A stretch of DNA of 64,000 bases, taken from the NCBI GenBank assembly GCA_017562135.1, contig QEYB01000766.1, positions 1,612,001 through 1,676,000 of the forward strand. Reading direction: 5' to 3'. Origin of the DNA: Dipylidium caninum. Lineage: Eukaryota; Platyhelminthes; Cestoda; Cyclophyllidea; Dipylidiidae. The translations under genes and the position numbers were made by a program. The notes under the pieces were generated by a model, which was not told where the DNA came from, made no database searches, and saw only the letters and a program-made list of their open reading frames with translations. Shown piece by piece: positions 44,401-57,200 of this stretch. Within the stretch, counting starts at the first letter, position 1; each line of letters starts with the position of its first letter.

Positions 44401-47382
44401 AGAGCTCGCAACTGAGGGCAGGCGTTAAATCGCTGACCCCATAGAAGAGCCGAGGTGCTCGGACCCACTCACGAAGTTCTCCGGAGGAGGCTTTTTGTGC
44501 CGACGCCTGTCCTCCGACTGTCGGCGATGGACGGCTCTTCATGCCTGAAGTAGACCAAATCACAGGGACGCGAATGCGTGGAGAATGGGGAAGACAGTCT
44601 GGTGGACTGCAGGGTCGCTCCCTGGTTGTCTTTGTTCCGGTTGCCCAACGCGCCCCTGGCAGCCCCTTGAGTGTGGGTCTTTGATGATGGTTTCACTCCT
44701 CCTGTCGCCTCCCCAAGCTCACCCCGCACCAGTGCCTACCGGCCGCTGTGCACCAGTGGCCCCATTGTCGAAGGCAGCCAATAGTGGAACTTCACGACTT
44801 CCGTCGTGGACCGACTTCCATCCCCTTCAGAATAGCAAGCGTCATCAACTTCTATTTGGGAGGTCGCTTCACTCCTTCCGGCAGAATGGGCGAATTTGGC
44901 CGCAACCATGTGCAGCATACTTCGGACGCAGTCTCCCTCGCAGCCTATAGTCTCTGCCCAGGATGCGCTACTTTAGTCGACCCTGGTGTTGTTTATCCCC
45001 AAGATTCAAACGCACTCTCCCCATTGGTGATTGACACGTTGACATTCACCTCGAGGAAATGCAAGCTGTCAAGGGTGAAATCAGCGTCGCTCGCCACTGG
45101 ACAGGACGATTGATCGATGTGTCGAGGGTCGCGTGTCTGGCGTTGCCGTGGCTGTGCGCGGACGGCCAAATGCACAGCGGAGCCTCTGCAGCCGAGGGTA
45201 GCGGGCACTGCGGCGTGGGAGTGGTCTCCGGGCGGCGGAGAGCGGCGCAGACCAGGCCGGGGGCTTCAGTCACCTGCCACGGTGGATACGACCTCCCGAG
45301 GTGTCGCGATCGCGGCCGCTTCCACGTTTTACTTTCATTCGCGGTGTCTAGCGACGCATCCGTAACACCTAATGCATTCAAGGTAAATTATTTTGCTACG
45401 CCTCATCTAAAACACCCGACTGAGGGCGAAGGCGAAAATGATTTCCACCGTGCCGAAAAGAAGCGCGTTTTTCTCTCAGGGTCGACCTACTTTATCTTCC
45501 ATCAGCCCGCTTTTAAGAGAAGTTTCATCTCTCCGAAGTTGTAAACAGGATACTCAAATTACCATCCAGGAGGTTCGGGTGAGGTATTTTCCAAATTAAA
45601 CTGGGAAAGACAGACACGTAATTGAAGAGCATGCCTGTCTTCACAGGGCTGGCTAGTTCTTTGTGTAGGTTTCGCCTACACCCGGCACTCGGCCAGGGTT
45701 GACGGAGTTGAAAGGCAGCCTCTCAAGGCCTTAAGCGGCGAGGTGATTGGCTCGCCGTGCTCCGAAAGAGACACGCTCTCCTCCTCCGCGGAGGCTGCGC
45801 ACAATCAATCCTGTGCGACGCAAGCCCCACGAGTCCCACCTCCCGGCGAGATGCAGCGATTGCACGCTGGCAGATGCGCGACAGCACTTAACTAAATCGC
45901 ATATCACCACCGCAAATAAGGTTCAGCCTAATTTGGGGGAAAAAATCATGTCATTACTCGCTGCCTCGTTGAAATGGGGGGAGTTGGGAGCACGGGGGGG
46001 GCGGAGGGTGAAAGTCAGGGTGTCGTATTTGACAGCGACTCTCGGTCTCCCCTACTCCCGAAATAAAAAGCGTCCGCCGCACCGGTGCATCCATCGCCAG
46101 CCGGGGGCTGCGCTTGCAGCCGGTGGGGCGACTCAACTCGGCCTGGATGTGTTCAGGGCGGCTTTGAACTAACCAACGCTTGTTTGTCGCCCGGGATCCG
46201 GGGACTCGACGGTGGATTTACTAGGCATTCTCGCCACTTACAGGAACGCGACCCTCTCCAGAATGGTCAGTTGGAACATGCTATTCCGACAGCTGTAAAG
46301 AGACCATGGGGAAATGCAGGCGGCACTAGAAGCGAGGCGGCTCTCGAAACAGGGCAGACGACTCTCGTGCCAGCCGGCCCGTCAACCGTGCCGGCCCTGG
46401 AAATTAGCGCGATTGTCGATGGATGTCTAACGCTGTCCTGCGGCGGCAGGTTGAGCTGCGGACCTTCTCTCGTCAAGCCTTAGCTTTCCAGTCGGCGTCC
46501 GCTGCCGGAGGAGTGGAAACGGCGTTGCGCGTGGCCTGACCACCGCCGTACACCCTGAGGTCTACGGGACTTGGTGCATTAGCGAGAACCAACCGAGAGA
46601 AGATAATCTTTGAGTGAACGGTCACCTTCTCGATGTTTGAGGTACACTTCCGCCCAGTTACTCCAGTCTTCCCAAGCACCTCAAAGTGAATCTGCTCGAA
46701 AGCGGTGTTAGGCTAGCCGAGAACGCGAACCGAACTCCGACTAGTGGAGTTAAAGTGAGATTTAGGTCGGACGGCCCAGTCCTCTCTCCACTGCCTCGTT
46801 AGCTGCGCATTTCAAACGGATTCGCTATTTCGCCTCTATGTCCGTTGAAAAAGAGGTGTCTTTCACTATCCTCATTAGGCGGAAGTGTCAAACACGCCGT
46901 CATTCAATTGCCTTGTGCACCAGTCGCCTCTCTTAATCTTTACCGCAACCTAAATGGCCCCATTATTGCCGCAGGGTCTAAGCCCTAGAGAAGTGCGCAG
47001 GGTTCAAGTCTGTACCACCAGCTCGATGGAGTTGGCAGCCCGTGATCGAAGGAAGCGTCAGATGGCAGAACCTTAGGGAGAGGACGCCAAGACACCCGCT
47101 GCATGCGGTGTTTGAAACTTCAATGAGCACAATCCCGTTTTCAATAACAGACTGTTGGGAATAATACGGTGGGTGTGGGCATCGGTGGAGCGACAGGCAG
47201 TTCGGGCACACGGTGACCTCGGAGTGGGAGGAGATGCGTCGGGGACATGGGGCATGGTGCGTGGGGCTTATCACAACTGCACCCGCGAGGTTACGGGGCG
47301 CCTTAACTGTGTGTGCTGGGAAATGTTTGATTCGCCATCAGCTGATTGTTAAGTCGAGTCGTCCGAGTTGCTCGCTGGTGCC
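41419..47382. other. Intergenic (3' to 3') region with no recognised gene
   Basis: Lies between the convergent 3' ends of the fibrillin-like gene and HCN-B. It has several 120-160 codon chance frames on both strands without family signatures, and a CAG/CGG-type triplet stretch at 44283-44312. Confidence 0.5.
44283..44312 (+). repeat. CAGCAG/CGGCAG repeat
   Basis: Hexanucleotide-like reiteration of CAGCGG, five units. Confidence 0.88.
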
Positions 47383-48239
47383 TCAAGACGCGACGGAGGT
47401 GATGACGCGGAAGGAGGAAGGTTGAGAAGGCGGAGGAGACGGCGAGGACGCCTCGTAGTCCGTGGGTTCAGGGTCGGTGATTAGCGAGTCGGAGGCCATC
47501 ACCTCCGGTCCACTCAAATACAACGCCTCGCTGCAGAGTGGCCGAGCGCCAGCAGGTTGGTACGTCGTATCGGCGAGGTGGAGGGGATTGTATTCCACCA
47601 TCGGGTGGACCGACGAGCGGATGCGGGCGCACCTCTGCTGCCTGGCTCTGTCCCACGACAGGTAGGCCTCGCTTTCGGTATCTGTGTGCTCCCCAAACAC
47701 ACCCCCGCGTTTAAACAGCCTCGACACGCCCGAGCTAATCCCGAACACACGACTGTGGGGTCGTTTCCGCAAGCGGGCAGCCTTGGGCACTGAAAGGTAC
47801 TTGGACTCATTGGTCGATTCGTGTGTTGGAGTAGTCACCACGTCTTCCAGGGTTTCCTCAGGGATCGGAGTTTTTCTACGAGACTTCGTCATATGAATTA
47901 CCCTACGAATCCTGTCCATGGCCCTTTCTTCCTTGTCTTTTTTCCCCTCTTCGTTGTCGGAGCCATCGCCGTCAGAGTCGTCTTCTGAATCGACGACGGA
48001 GCTGACAATCTCCTTCACCAAGCTGAGATCAGCTTTCAGATCCGCCCGCGTGCTTACAATGGATGGGTTTTGTCCAATTTTGCTGAGGCGCTCGGCCGCA
48101 ACCGATTCCATTGTGCGTCGCATGAGAGGATAATTGTCAAGAACTGTCAAAAAGCTGTCTCTGTCTAAGGAGTAGAGATTTGAGTAAACCTCGGCTCGCA
48201 CACTGGCGACACGTTTCGCATTGGTCAGTAGGCAAATCT
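47383..48239 (-). CDS. HCN-B exon 9: CNBD end and C-terminal tail
   Basis: 857 nt with TGA at 47385-47383. Starts [17 protein letters not shown] and [20 protein letters not shown], then a low-complexity tail with an acidic tract and a Pro/Ser-rich end. Confidence 0.95.
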
Positions 48240-51200
48240 CTAAAACAGAGCAAAGGCTGCTATTTTAACTGTGAATTGACACACTAGCACGGAAAATTCT
48301 GCCGCCAACGAGCGCTGCGCTTCCTCGCCGCGTCACATCCTGCCGCAAGGGAAAGCATCTCTTTCACTTCAAAGGACCTTCCGCACCGCTTACACGAAGT
48401 GAAAGTGGATGAGTCCCGCACAACACCGCAAACGGGGGTGTGTTTATGACTTGGAGTAGAAAATTTAAATACAGACGCTCTGCATACTGAGACGCAGCCT
48501 GAAAGTCTGGCACTGGTGGTCAACTCTGCTCCCGCCGCTCCGAGGGCACTGCGCTGTCGTTTCGGCGACGCCGCCACTTGTCTAAACGCCTGGCTGCGGG
48601 AAAAACGGCTCACCCACGTGGAAAACGCGCGAGCCACTCTGATGTTTGCCCTCTCACTCGACATTGTTCGCTTCCTCATGTCCATCATGCAGTCAAGGGT
48701 GCGTGCGTGATGCTTCCTTACTCAAACTGACTCCACCACTCATTTGGTGGGGAATGTGAGTGGGCGAAGCTCTTCCCGCTGCGCGATAACCGTCGGTGCA
48801 TTTCGCCAGCAGAAGTGCGCCGTCCGAGGCCGGTCGGTTGGTTGCCACCAGCGCCAACTACAGGAGTAGGCGTCCATAGTCACTTTTGTCGCCTTCGCCC
48901 TCTCTGAAAGGAGCGCAACGACGCTTCAGGGCCCACTAGAAGCGGGGATTTGCACAAGCCACTTCATGCCTCTCAGTGAATGCATTACGGCTGCGTCAAA
49001 GGCGCCAGTGAGCTTCATCACCGCTCATCCACCCGAGCGGCACTGATCGCTCGTTTTCCCTTGTACTTCAAATGGTTTTGTGAGGTTAACGCACCAGCCT
49101 CACATTTCAACAAAGAACCGCGACATACCGCCGAAGTAAGAGCCGTCGGACAGAGTTGTCGCGATCTCTCCGTCCTTGGTGATGATGTCGACAATTCCTT
49201 CCTGTATGAAATACATCTTGGTGCCGATGGTGCCCTCCTTGATGATCAGATCTCCCGGTTGGAAAACCTCGAACTTCAAATTGGCCACCATCTCCGACAC
49301 GAAGTCCTGGTCGGCGTAGGTGAAGAAGGGCACCGCTGCTACGAGTTCACGGCAATTGTAGTTTATTATTTGCTACAAAAGAGTAGCAGACTTCATAACT
49401 CTCTGGACACTTTGCAGGCATGCGGCCTCCAATAAGGGGGCCACTTTGACCCCCAGAAGGCGACAGTCAGAGCCGTTCGCTGCCCTGGTGTGAAGAGATG
49501 TGACCGACGCCCTCGACTTGCCACCGCCATTCGATGGGAGCCTTCTTCCGGTGACTAAATCACTCTACCCAGAGGGATTAGAAGGCGTCTGAGCCTGCGA
49601 CGGAGTGTTTTAGGCTATAAGCCCCATGTCGAGGGCCGATGCGTCACCAAACCCTAAAGGAACGGCTACACGAACCCAGTCTGCCTGCTTGCATGGAGGG
49701 GCGCGGGCACACGCCAGGGAAGTTTAGCCACCTCTGCTCCTCTGCTCCTCTGACTGTCCAGTCCCTATGCGCACTAACCACATAATTGCTGGTGTTCTTT
49801 AGCACACGCAACTGCGCCTCTCGAGGCCGCTGCGCTGCGGCAGACGAGGAGAGTGGCGAGGGAAGGAGTTCCCTTCTCTGACGTAGAAGAAGACCTCACC
49901 CCTTCACCCCCTACTCGGCCGCGAAGTCAGGCCAACAGCCATCTGCCAGCGCAGTCGCAGATCTCGTGCTCTCGTCTTGCCGGTGGTCGAGAAAGACCCG
50001 TGAGGCCTGGCAGAGCCGCAGAGGAACACCGCGTTGCCTCGTATCTCAGCGCGCCCACACCATGTTCCTCGTTATCCACCGACTAAGGTGCGAGGTACCG
50101 CTTTTGCACCATCAATCAGCGATTCTATGGATGATTTACAACCTACTTTTGACCGCCGTTAAGATCTCAGGCCCTGAAGGGTCGCTAGGAGAGCGATTAA
50201 CTTTCCTGGTGTCCTCTACGGTGAAGACACGAGGGAGGTTCACGCTTATGACTGCAGTTGATATGACACCCTTCAAAATGGCAATAGTTCATCTGCAGCC
50301 CGATCTGCAGCCCGAGTTACAGAAAGATGGTTTAGCCTCCTGTCGCCAGGACAAGTGTCCAAAAACTCTCATGATTAAATCGCCTGTGGCCTAACTGAGT
50401 CGCAGTTGGTGAAAGCCACCTTCTTCGGTTGCCCATTGGCCACGTCACCGTCCGACTTGTCCACCACTGCGGTGATCGCCGTACCAAAATTGCATGAACC
50501 CGTCACTGCCCGATGCTCGCCGATCCGGCCAGGATGTCGAGAGACGCCTGACGTGAGGACAAGGGCGCTGCCCTTCTGGTCGTCTCCGTTCAACCAAGGT
50601 GAGGTACGCCTTCCACCATCACCACCACCACCATCACCATCGCCACCAAGAAGTGGAAGGGGAGCGCAAAGGAAGCGAATATAAGTAAAACCCTCGTGTC
50701 AGCGAGAAAAAGTTTGGGAAAATGTGAAGCGGCGCACACCTTACCTCCCTCAGGCACTCTGAGAGCTCTTGCAGAATCTGCGCCTCGTCGAACATCTTGC
50801 CCTGGTACCGGTGCTCGTAGTAGTCGGCGATGCGCTGCCTGAGGGCCCGCGGCAGCTTGCGATAGGCCATGTACTCCTCCACTTGTTTGAACTAGGGTGC
50901 AAAAGTCGGTCAGTGTGTTCAGAGGCGGCACTGCCCTGCTGGCCAGTCTGTGGACTCGAGGTCGGCGTGGTGAAGACCACCGCCTGGTCAGCTCCGCCAA
51001 AGGGGGCAAATAGTCGCCCTCAATTCTCCCTACTACACACCCAGCTTCGCGTAGCAGTTGCTATCTCCGCCGAAATGTTTGTGATGGCAAGAAAAACTCA
51101 TCGGAGCAAGATCTCTTACGACAGTGACGAGGCATACTCCTCATCGGGACTGTGTACACATTTCAGCCCCACGCAGTCGCTCACTGACGCTCTCGGCGCG

Positions 51201-54200
51201 GGCGATGTGGTCCGCAGCGTCGCGTGGATGGAAGGTGGCGCGCCGCTGCCTCATCTGAAGCATCAAGGAGCCGTTTGGTGGGAGGCGAGAAAATAAATGC
51301 CTGCGCTTTGATACCAAGTGGTTGTACTACTTGCTCAAACGCTGGAGGAGCTCTTAGAGCTCTTCACCTAAGGTGAAGCTGTGCGGAGAAGGCGCAACAA
51401 ACCGACATTTCTTCTTCAGTAGGATGGCGTACTGTAAATTTACGGTAAAAGGAGGCAGAATCTGATTGGAATCCTCTGTCAAGACAAAGCCTGTCCTCCC
51501 CTCACTTGGCTCCATCGTGTGAAGCATGCTGAAATGCGAGTCTGGGAAAGTTCATTTCCCAGTGCGTCCTTTGCCCCACTGACGGGCCACTTTTACGGGT
51601 ATATACACTACTAAATGTCATGTGTCCCATAAAATAATTTCGCATTTCAGGCGACCATACACCTTTCCTCGTGTTAGTGGCTGCTCGATGTCTTTCAGTG
51701 GCCGACACCTACAGGTTCAGCAGGTTTTCAGGCCTTCTTACTCACTGAGAGCGCGTGGCCGCGAGAATAGTGGGGCAGAAGCCTGTTCGCCTGTGAAAAC
51801 GACGGCCACAGTCGCGAGGGGAGGGGGGCGCAACCTCTTCAGCGGCTGCGTGCTCTGCGCCCAACCCTCCGGTCCCATCTCCTTCGCCCAGAGGGTCCTC
51901 CCTGTGCAGAGGCCATTCCGCGGCCAAATGCCGCTGCGGCCGATTTTACCCCAATCACCACCAACGCCGCAAATCTGGAACGCTCACATCCCGCTCCTCA
52001 TACCTGAGTCCCGCGATGAATAATGTAGATTTTAAAGGATTCGGAAAGGAAAAGGAGAAAGTGGGCAGGCTGGGACAAAACAACGACTTGAGGCCGGACA
52101 CGTCGTTGCACCAGAGAGCTGCAGGCTCACCTTTTCGCGATAGAGGCGTTTTGAGGTGTCGAAGGACTGGATGAGAGCCGCGGCGTGGCCGACGAAGAGG
52201 GCGTAGCACGTGGCGCCAGTCATCATGCTGACGATTGTGATCCAGGCCTCGCTGATGCTAGTCGGAGGAAAGCGTCCGTAGCCGATGGAGAGCATGTGCG
52301 ACATGGCCTTGAACAGCGCCCAAGTGTACTGTTCGAACCAGTCGGCGTCCTGTAGTACAGGGAGTGTGTAAAACCGAGAATATCGTCTTGCTGCAGATGA
52401 ACACAACCATGAACACCAGGTCGGCTTATGCTGAGCTCGCCACCGGCAGCCCGAAAAGTCACTTTATATCGCCAACGCTCGCCGCCCCTCCGGCCAGTGT
52501 AACCATTCTGGGGCGGAGAGCGCTGCGCTGGTCCGGCGTGATGCCCTGGGGCATTAGGTGCGCCTGAGTAGCACCTCCTCCACACAAAAACACACACACC
52601 TCTCAAAATGTGGTAAAATTTACAAAAAAGCCCCTCAGGACAACAACGCAACGATTATTAATACTTGGGATTTGAGTTTATCGTTAATTTGCTCAAGCCA
52701 TTTGGCTAAAAATCCTTCCAGTTAATGCCCCGCCAGGGGAATGAAAAAGCGTGCAATAGATAGGGCGAAAGTCATCATTTCGAGAGTTTTCAGCCATAAT
52801 GCGTCCAGACCGCCCTTGGCGAGTCAATGCTCGACCCCCAGCGCTGTCGGCGGGCGAGCAGCGGCTTAAGTGGGTTGCGGTGGCAACGGAGGGCGAGTTA
52901 GGCACTCCCAACCGACGTAACAATAGGCTTTAATGTTTGGCAACGGAGGGGCGAGAGGCCTCCCAACTAATTCGCTTTTCTTTCTCTCTCGACGCAGTCT
53001 CGGGCTGTCGACGGTGGCTGTCGCGGTCGTCGATTTGGAATTGACAGGGTCAGACGCATGTTGAACTCAGAACAGTCGCACTTCACTCTAAATCGGAGCC
53101 ACTTTCAACTATGCCGAGATGATGAGCAACAGGGCTCGACCAGTCCAGACAAGGTGGACAGGAATGCCACCTTCTAGGAGGCAAATCGAGAATGTCTACT
53201 TTTGGAGTGATTCTCCGTCGCGGGATCCTTCAAAGCTACGGGGCCTTCTGCCATGTTGGACTACGAGTGCACGAACAACGGCACTGACTCTTCAGACACC
53301 ACAAAGCATTCCGACCCAAATACGCCCCGATCAGGCGTCGAGACGAGTCCCTCACCGCGAGGCACTGGTAGACAGGACCTCAGACGACCACCGGTGTCAC
53401 TTATTTGCCCCTCACTGAACTGTACAGCTTTGCAGATTCTCCCCTCTGCTCACACGTAGCCTACTTTTCTCGTATGAAGTCTCATCGCCGGGAGCAGTGG
53501 ACCCATGGCACCTGCCCTGCCTCACGCCGGCCCGAGGCCGCTTCCCCGTTTACCGCGGCACTAACTCCCGTGTAAGTGCTTACGCAAAATGTCAACTCGG
53601 TCTCAGGCAGAGATGTTTGGGCTTAGGCGGAAATGTCGCTCCCGAAGGCAAAGAGAAGTATCTTTAAGTGGCCAATGTCGCTGCTCTCGCAAGTTCAGGC
53701 TCCCGACATCCCGCTAGTCTCGCAAGGCGACGTTATTGCTGGGCAAGACACAGTCCACGGTTCAAGGTTCCCCTCCGCTGCCACTCGTCGTCCCATCCGC
53801 ACGAGACCCTAGTGTTCGTCTGCACTGGCCCTGTCCGTTTGGTCCTGGACGCGAAACAGCTCTTTTATCGTGCGGGATCAGGCCAAGCCAGTGGCATCGC
53901 CAAGGCTGTCAAAACTACCAGAACAAGCCCAAATTTGGGGCATGGAAGAGGCGTGGACGAGGGATCAGCGTGCCCACAGGGGGCTGAAAAAGTGGCTGAC
54001 AAACGGAGAAGAGGGGTGCCTACCAGCGTTGCCGGCATGCATTATTTAGATGAGAACGCGCCGTAGAGAAAAGGTGGTTCTTCTATGCACGGAGGCGTAG
54101 AATCCAAGCGCAGTCCATTTTTTGGGCTAATCTTCACAGCGTTTTCCATCGTCTTGGCACCAGGTCAGTCTGGGTATTCCTACTTTTCCTACACTTGACA

Positions 54201-57200
54201 GGCATGCGGTTACCTGTTGGCGGAGAGCGAAATTATCCAGAAACAGGCGAAAAAAGGACGCACGTTGCGCCCCACGAACTGCGCCGCCAGAGGAGGCAGA
54301 GGGCTGCGCCTCCCCCCATCCGTGTGGCGTGCCCACCTCCCGCGCCCAGCCTATGCTGGGGCGAACTCTTCCCTCACCTCGAAGGCGAACACTCCTTTGA
54401 AGTCTGCCCCGGGCTCCTAACTCATGGGCTCTTAGGAGAAGGAATTACAGCGGCCGGCTTTTCAGGCTTGGCGGGTCTCCCTCACGAGGGAGAACGCATT
54501 TAGTCATCAAATCTTCGCGCACGGTGGCACGTCCCACCAAAACGCGAGAGCAGATCCTTCAAGCCAAACGGCAGCTCGTCCGCCTGCAATCATCTCACTT
54601 GTAGCCAAGAGGAGAAGATGGACAATCTGAGGTCATTTTGGACGGAGGACTGTTGTTTTCGAGACACCTCGCCAGGGGGGGGGAGAATCTGCCCCCCCCC
54701 CTTCCCCCAGCACCTCCCGCTCGCCACAGAGTGGGTCTCGCTGCCGGCTGCCTGGTGGGACGGGAAGCGGCGTGTGCAGATGGCGGGTCGACTTCCGCCT
54801 CGACTGCCTCGCCGACCAGATCAGCCCCGTCCACTCTCGTGCGATGAGGTACGAGAGTGGACGCCAGTTCTCCTTCTCGCCGAGGTGATGCAGACAAATT
54901 AAAGGGTAGAATTTAAAATAATTAAAAGATTCACTTTCTCAAAAACCTAAAATGAGACTCTCTTGATTTATGCTGAGTAATTTAAGGGTAGCGACATTAA
55001 AGTTGCAAAGCAGCAGGAAGTGGAATAATGCTTTGAACAAGAAGGCAAGTGGACTCCTCCACTCCAAAATGAAATTAATTTGCTAGTGGGGCGAACCTAA
55101 GGTGGCACCGGTGGAAGCTGTTCGAGTGATGTGTCGCGGTCTCACCACCGCACTCGGCCAGAGGCGGTGGCCCTCGACTGACCCGCGAGCGGTGCACACA
55201 CGGGCGGGGCGGAGACGGCGCAACTGGTCTTGCTTTAAGTCTCGACTGGCGTCGGCAGGCAACACCGAGTCCAGTCCGCGGGGCGCGCCTGCGCTGGGCG
55301 TCACACAGGCCAAGCTATAACCTTTGCCTTGCGCGGTCTGACTGCGTGAGGGGCGAATTCGGAGCTCAGGTGTGCGCTCCTCCACTTTTGCCCGAGCATC
55401 CACACCCATTAGTGGCTAAGTCATTCTGGGGCGTCTGAAGGTCGAGACTGCAGAAGACGAGCTTCGTCCGACTGTCGCCCGTCAGTCAAGCGTCACACGA
55501 CTCGGTCAGGGCGGCCGTCGACAAAGTCGAGTCGCGCAGTCAGCGGCTGCCTCGTGTGTGTTGACGTGAAGGGGCATTCAGTTCTGGCGGGGCCTGCAAC
55601 TGACCATCCTCAAGTCAGGCAACTGGCGTCGGAACGGTGAGGTGTCCGCCGGGGCTGGTATAGCGGAGCCGTGTCATTAAGCGCTACGAGTCAGCCTTAT
55701 TACCGTGGATAAGATGAAAGGCAAACATAAATCCAAATTTGGTGTGGCATCACATGCTGAGTAAAGTACATGAGTGGAGGGAGCGATAAGAACCCAGCAC
55801 ATCTCCCTCACGCCTCCTCTTCCATGCTCGTCGTCCCAGGCGCTGTTCTGCCGGCCAATGCCTAGCGCGATAATCCCGCCCCCGTGCCCGGTCCGCCGGC
55901 CTCCTTGTCCCCCACTGCCTGATAAGCCTTGCCAAGTGAAGAAGAATTTTCCCAGATCCACGGGCAACGAAAAGCGAGGGCCCCGCCATGTCGAGTATGT
56001 GGGAACCTGCCAGAAGGCGTGGGGAGGCCAACAAACCACCGCCACGTGAATAGTTCGTTGGGCGAGGATCTGAGCCGCGGGTAGCCGAGGTCTACCGCCT
56101 GGACTCCGTTGGATCTGCTTCCCTTCGCTACTTGGGGGTTTTGTGGTCGCATGACAGACCCGACGCGAAGGGAACACCAAAAACAGGTCGAGGTTGCCTT
56201 AACTACCGTGAATCTGCCGCAATAGGGGGCGCAAGTGAGGTGGGGGCCCGAGGTTGAGGATCCGCAATGTCCCCGCGACTCGTGCGAAGAGCATGGCTTC
56301 GGGCGACGAGCCTTTATGTGTCCGACGGAAGCAGAGTCCTGCGCTGCCACAGCAAGGGCTAGTTGGCTATGAGAACCGCCGCCGCCCCGAGAGGCGGGGA
56401 CCGTGGCCGCTTCACCTCCGCGTGCGCAATCTGGACGCCGACAGCAGGTCGCGCTGCTCACGGCGGCGGCAAACGCTGCAACGCCTACTCTAAGAGGCCG
56501 ACACACGGGTAGGCGGCCGCTGCGTCGCTCCGGCAGTTTTATTTCCCCGCACCGGCAACATCCTTCGCTTCGTTTCGCGCTCCAAGAAGTCGCTGCTGCA
56601 TTATGCACCAAAACGTTTTATGGGCTCATTTAGCGCCTGGAACACGTAGCTCACAAAGCGCCGCCCCCCACAACGAATTTGCTTTTGGCATTTTTTTCTC
56701 TAGGACTAAAAATTTCTGGCCGCGCACGGCACCGTCAATCCCCGCCCCAGCATGGACGACGGAGAGAGCAAGTAGTGTTTGCAGCAGGGCGAGAGCGGTG
56801 CGAAGCCTGCTAGAATGCATTTAAAAAGGAGAAGGGTTTACCTTTAACCGACACCTCTGCACCCACGAGTCCTCGGGGTAATCCATGAGAAGGGGGATGA
56901 GAAACTGCAGACACGCGTTCCAGTGGCCAAGCAACAGCATTAGCAGGACGAGGTTGAAGATACCCATGAATTTGCTTGCAATGTTGAGGAACTACAAGGT
57001 GTCAGGGTCAACGAGTCACGCTTGTGCCAAAAAGCAGTCGGCAACGAGGTAGGGACGACCACCTCCCCGCCACCCCCCCCCCCAAGTGAGAGTGTGTGGC
57101 ACCTTGCAGAGTCATCTCAGCGGTTGCAGCCATCAGGTAGCCCTAGCGGAAGGGCGGAGGGCGGCAAGCAGAAGCCGAGCCGGTCGTCCGCCCGAGCTGC

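Noticed and set aside
55862..56611. 249-codon open frame on the minus strand inside HCN-B intron 5
   Set aside because: Starts with TTG, is very rich in Arg/Ser/Gly/Cys, has no family signature, and overlapping frames are also open; typical of GC-rich non-coding DNA.
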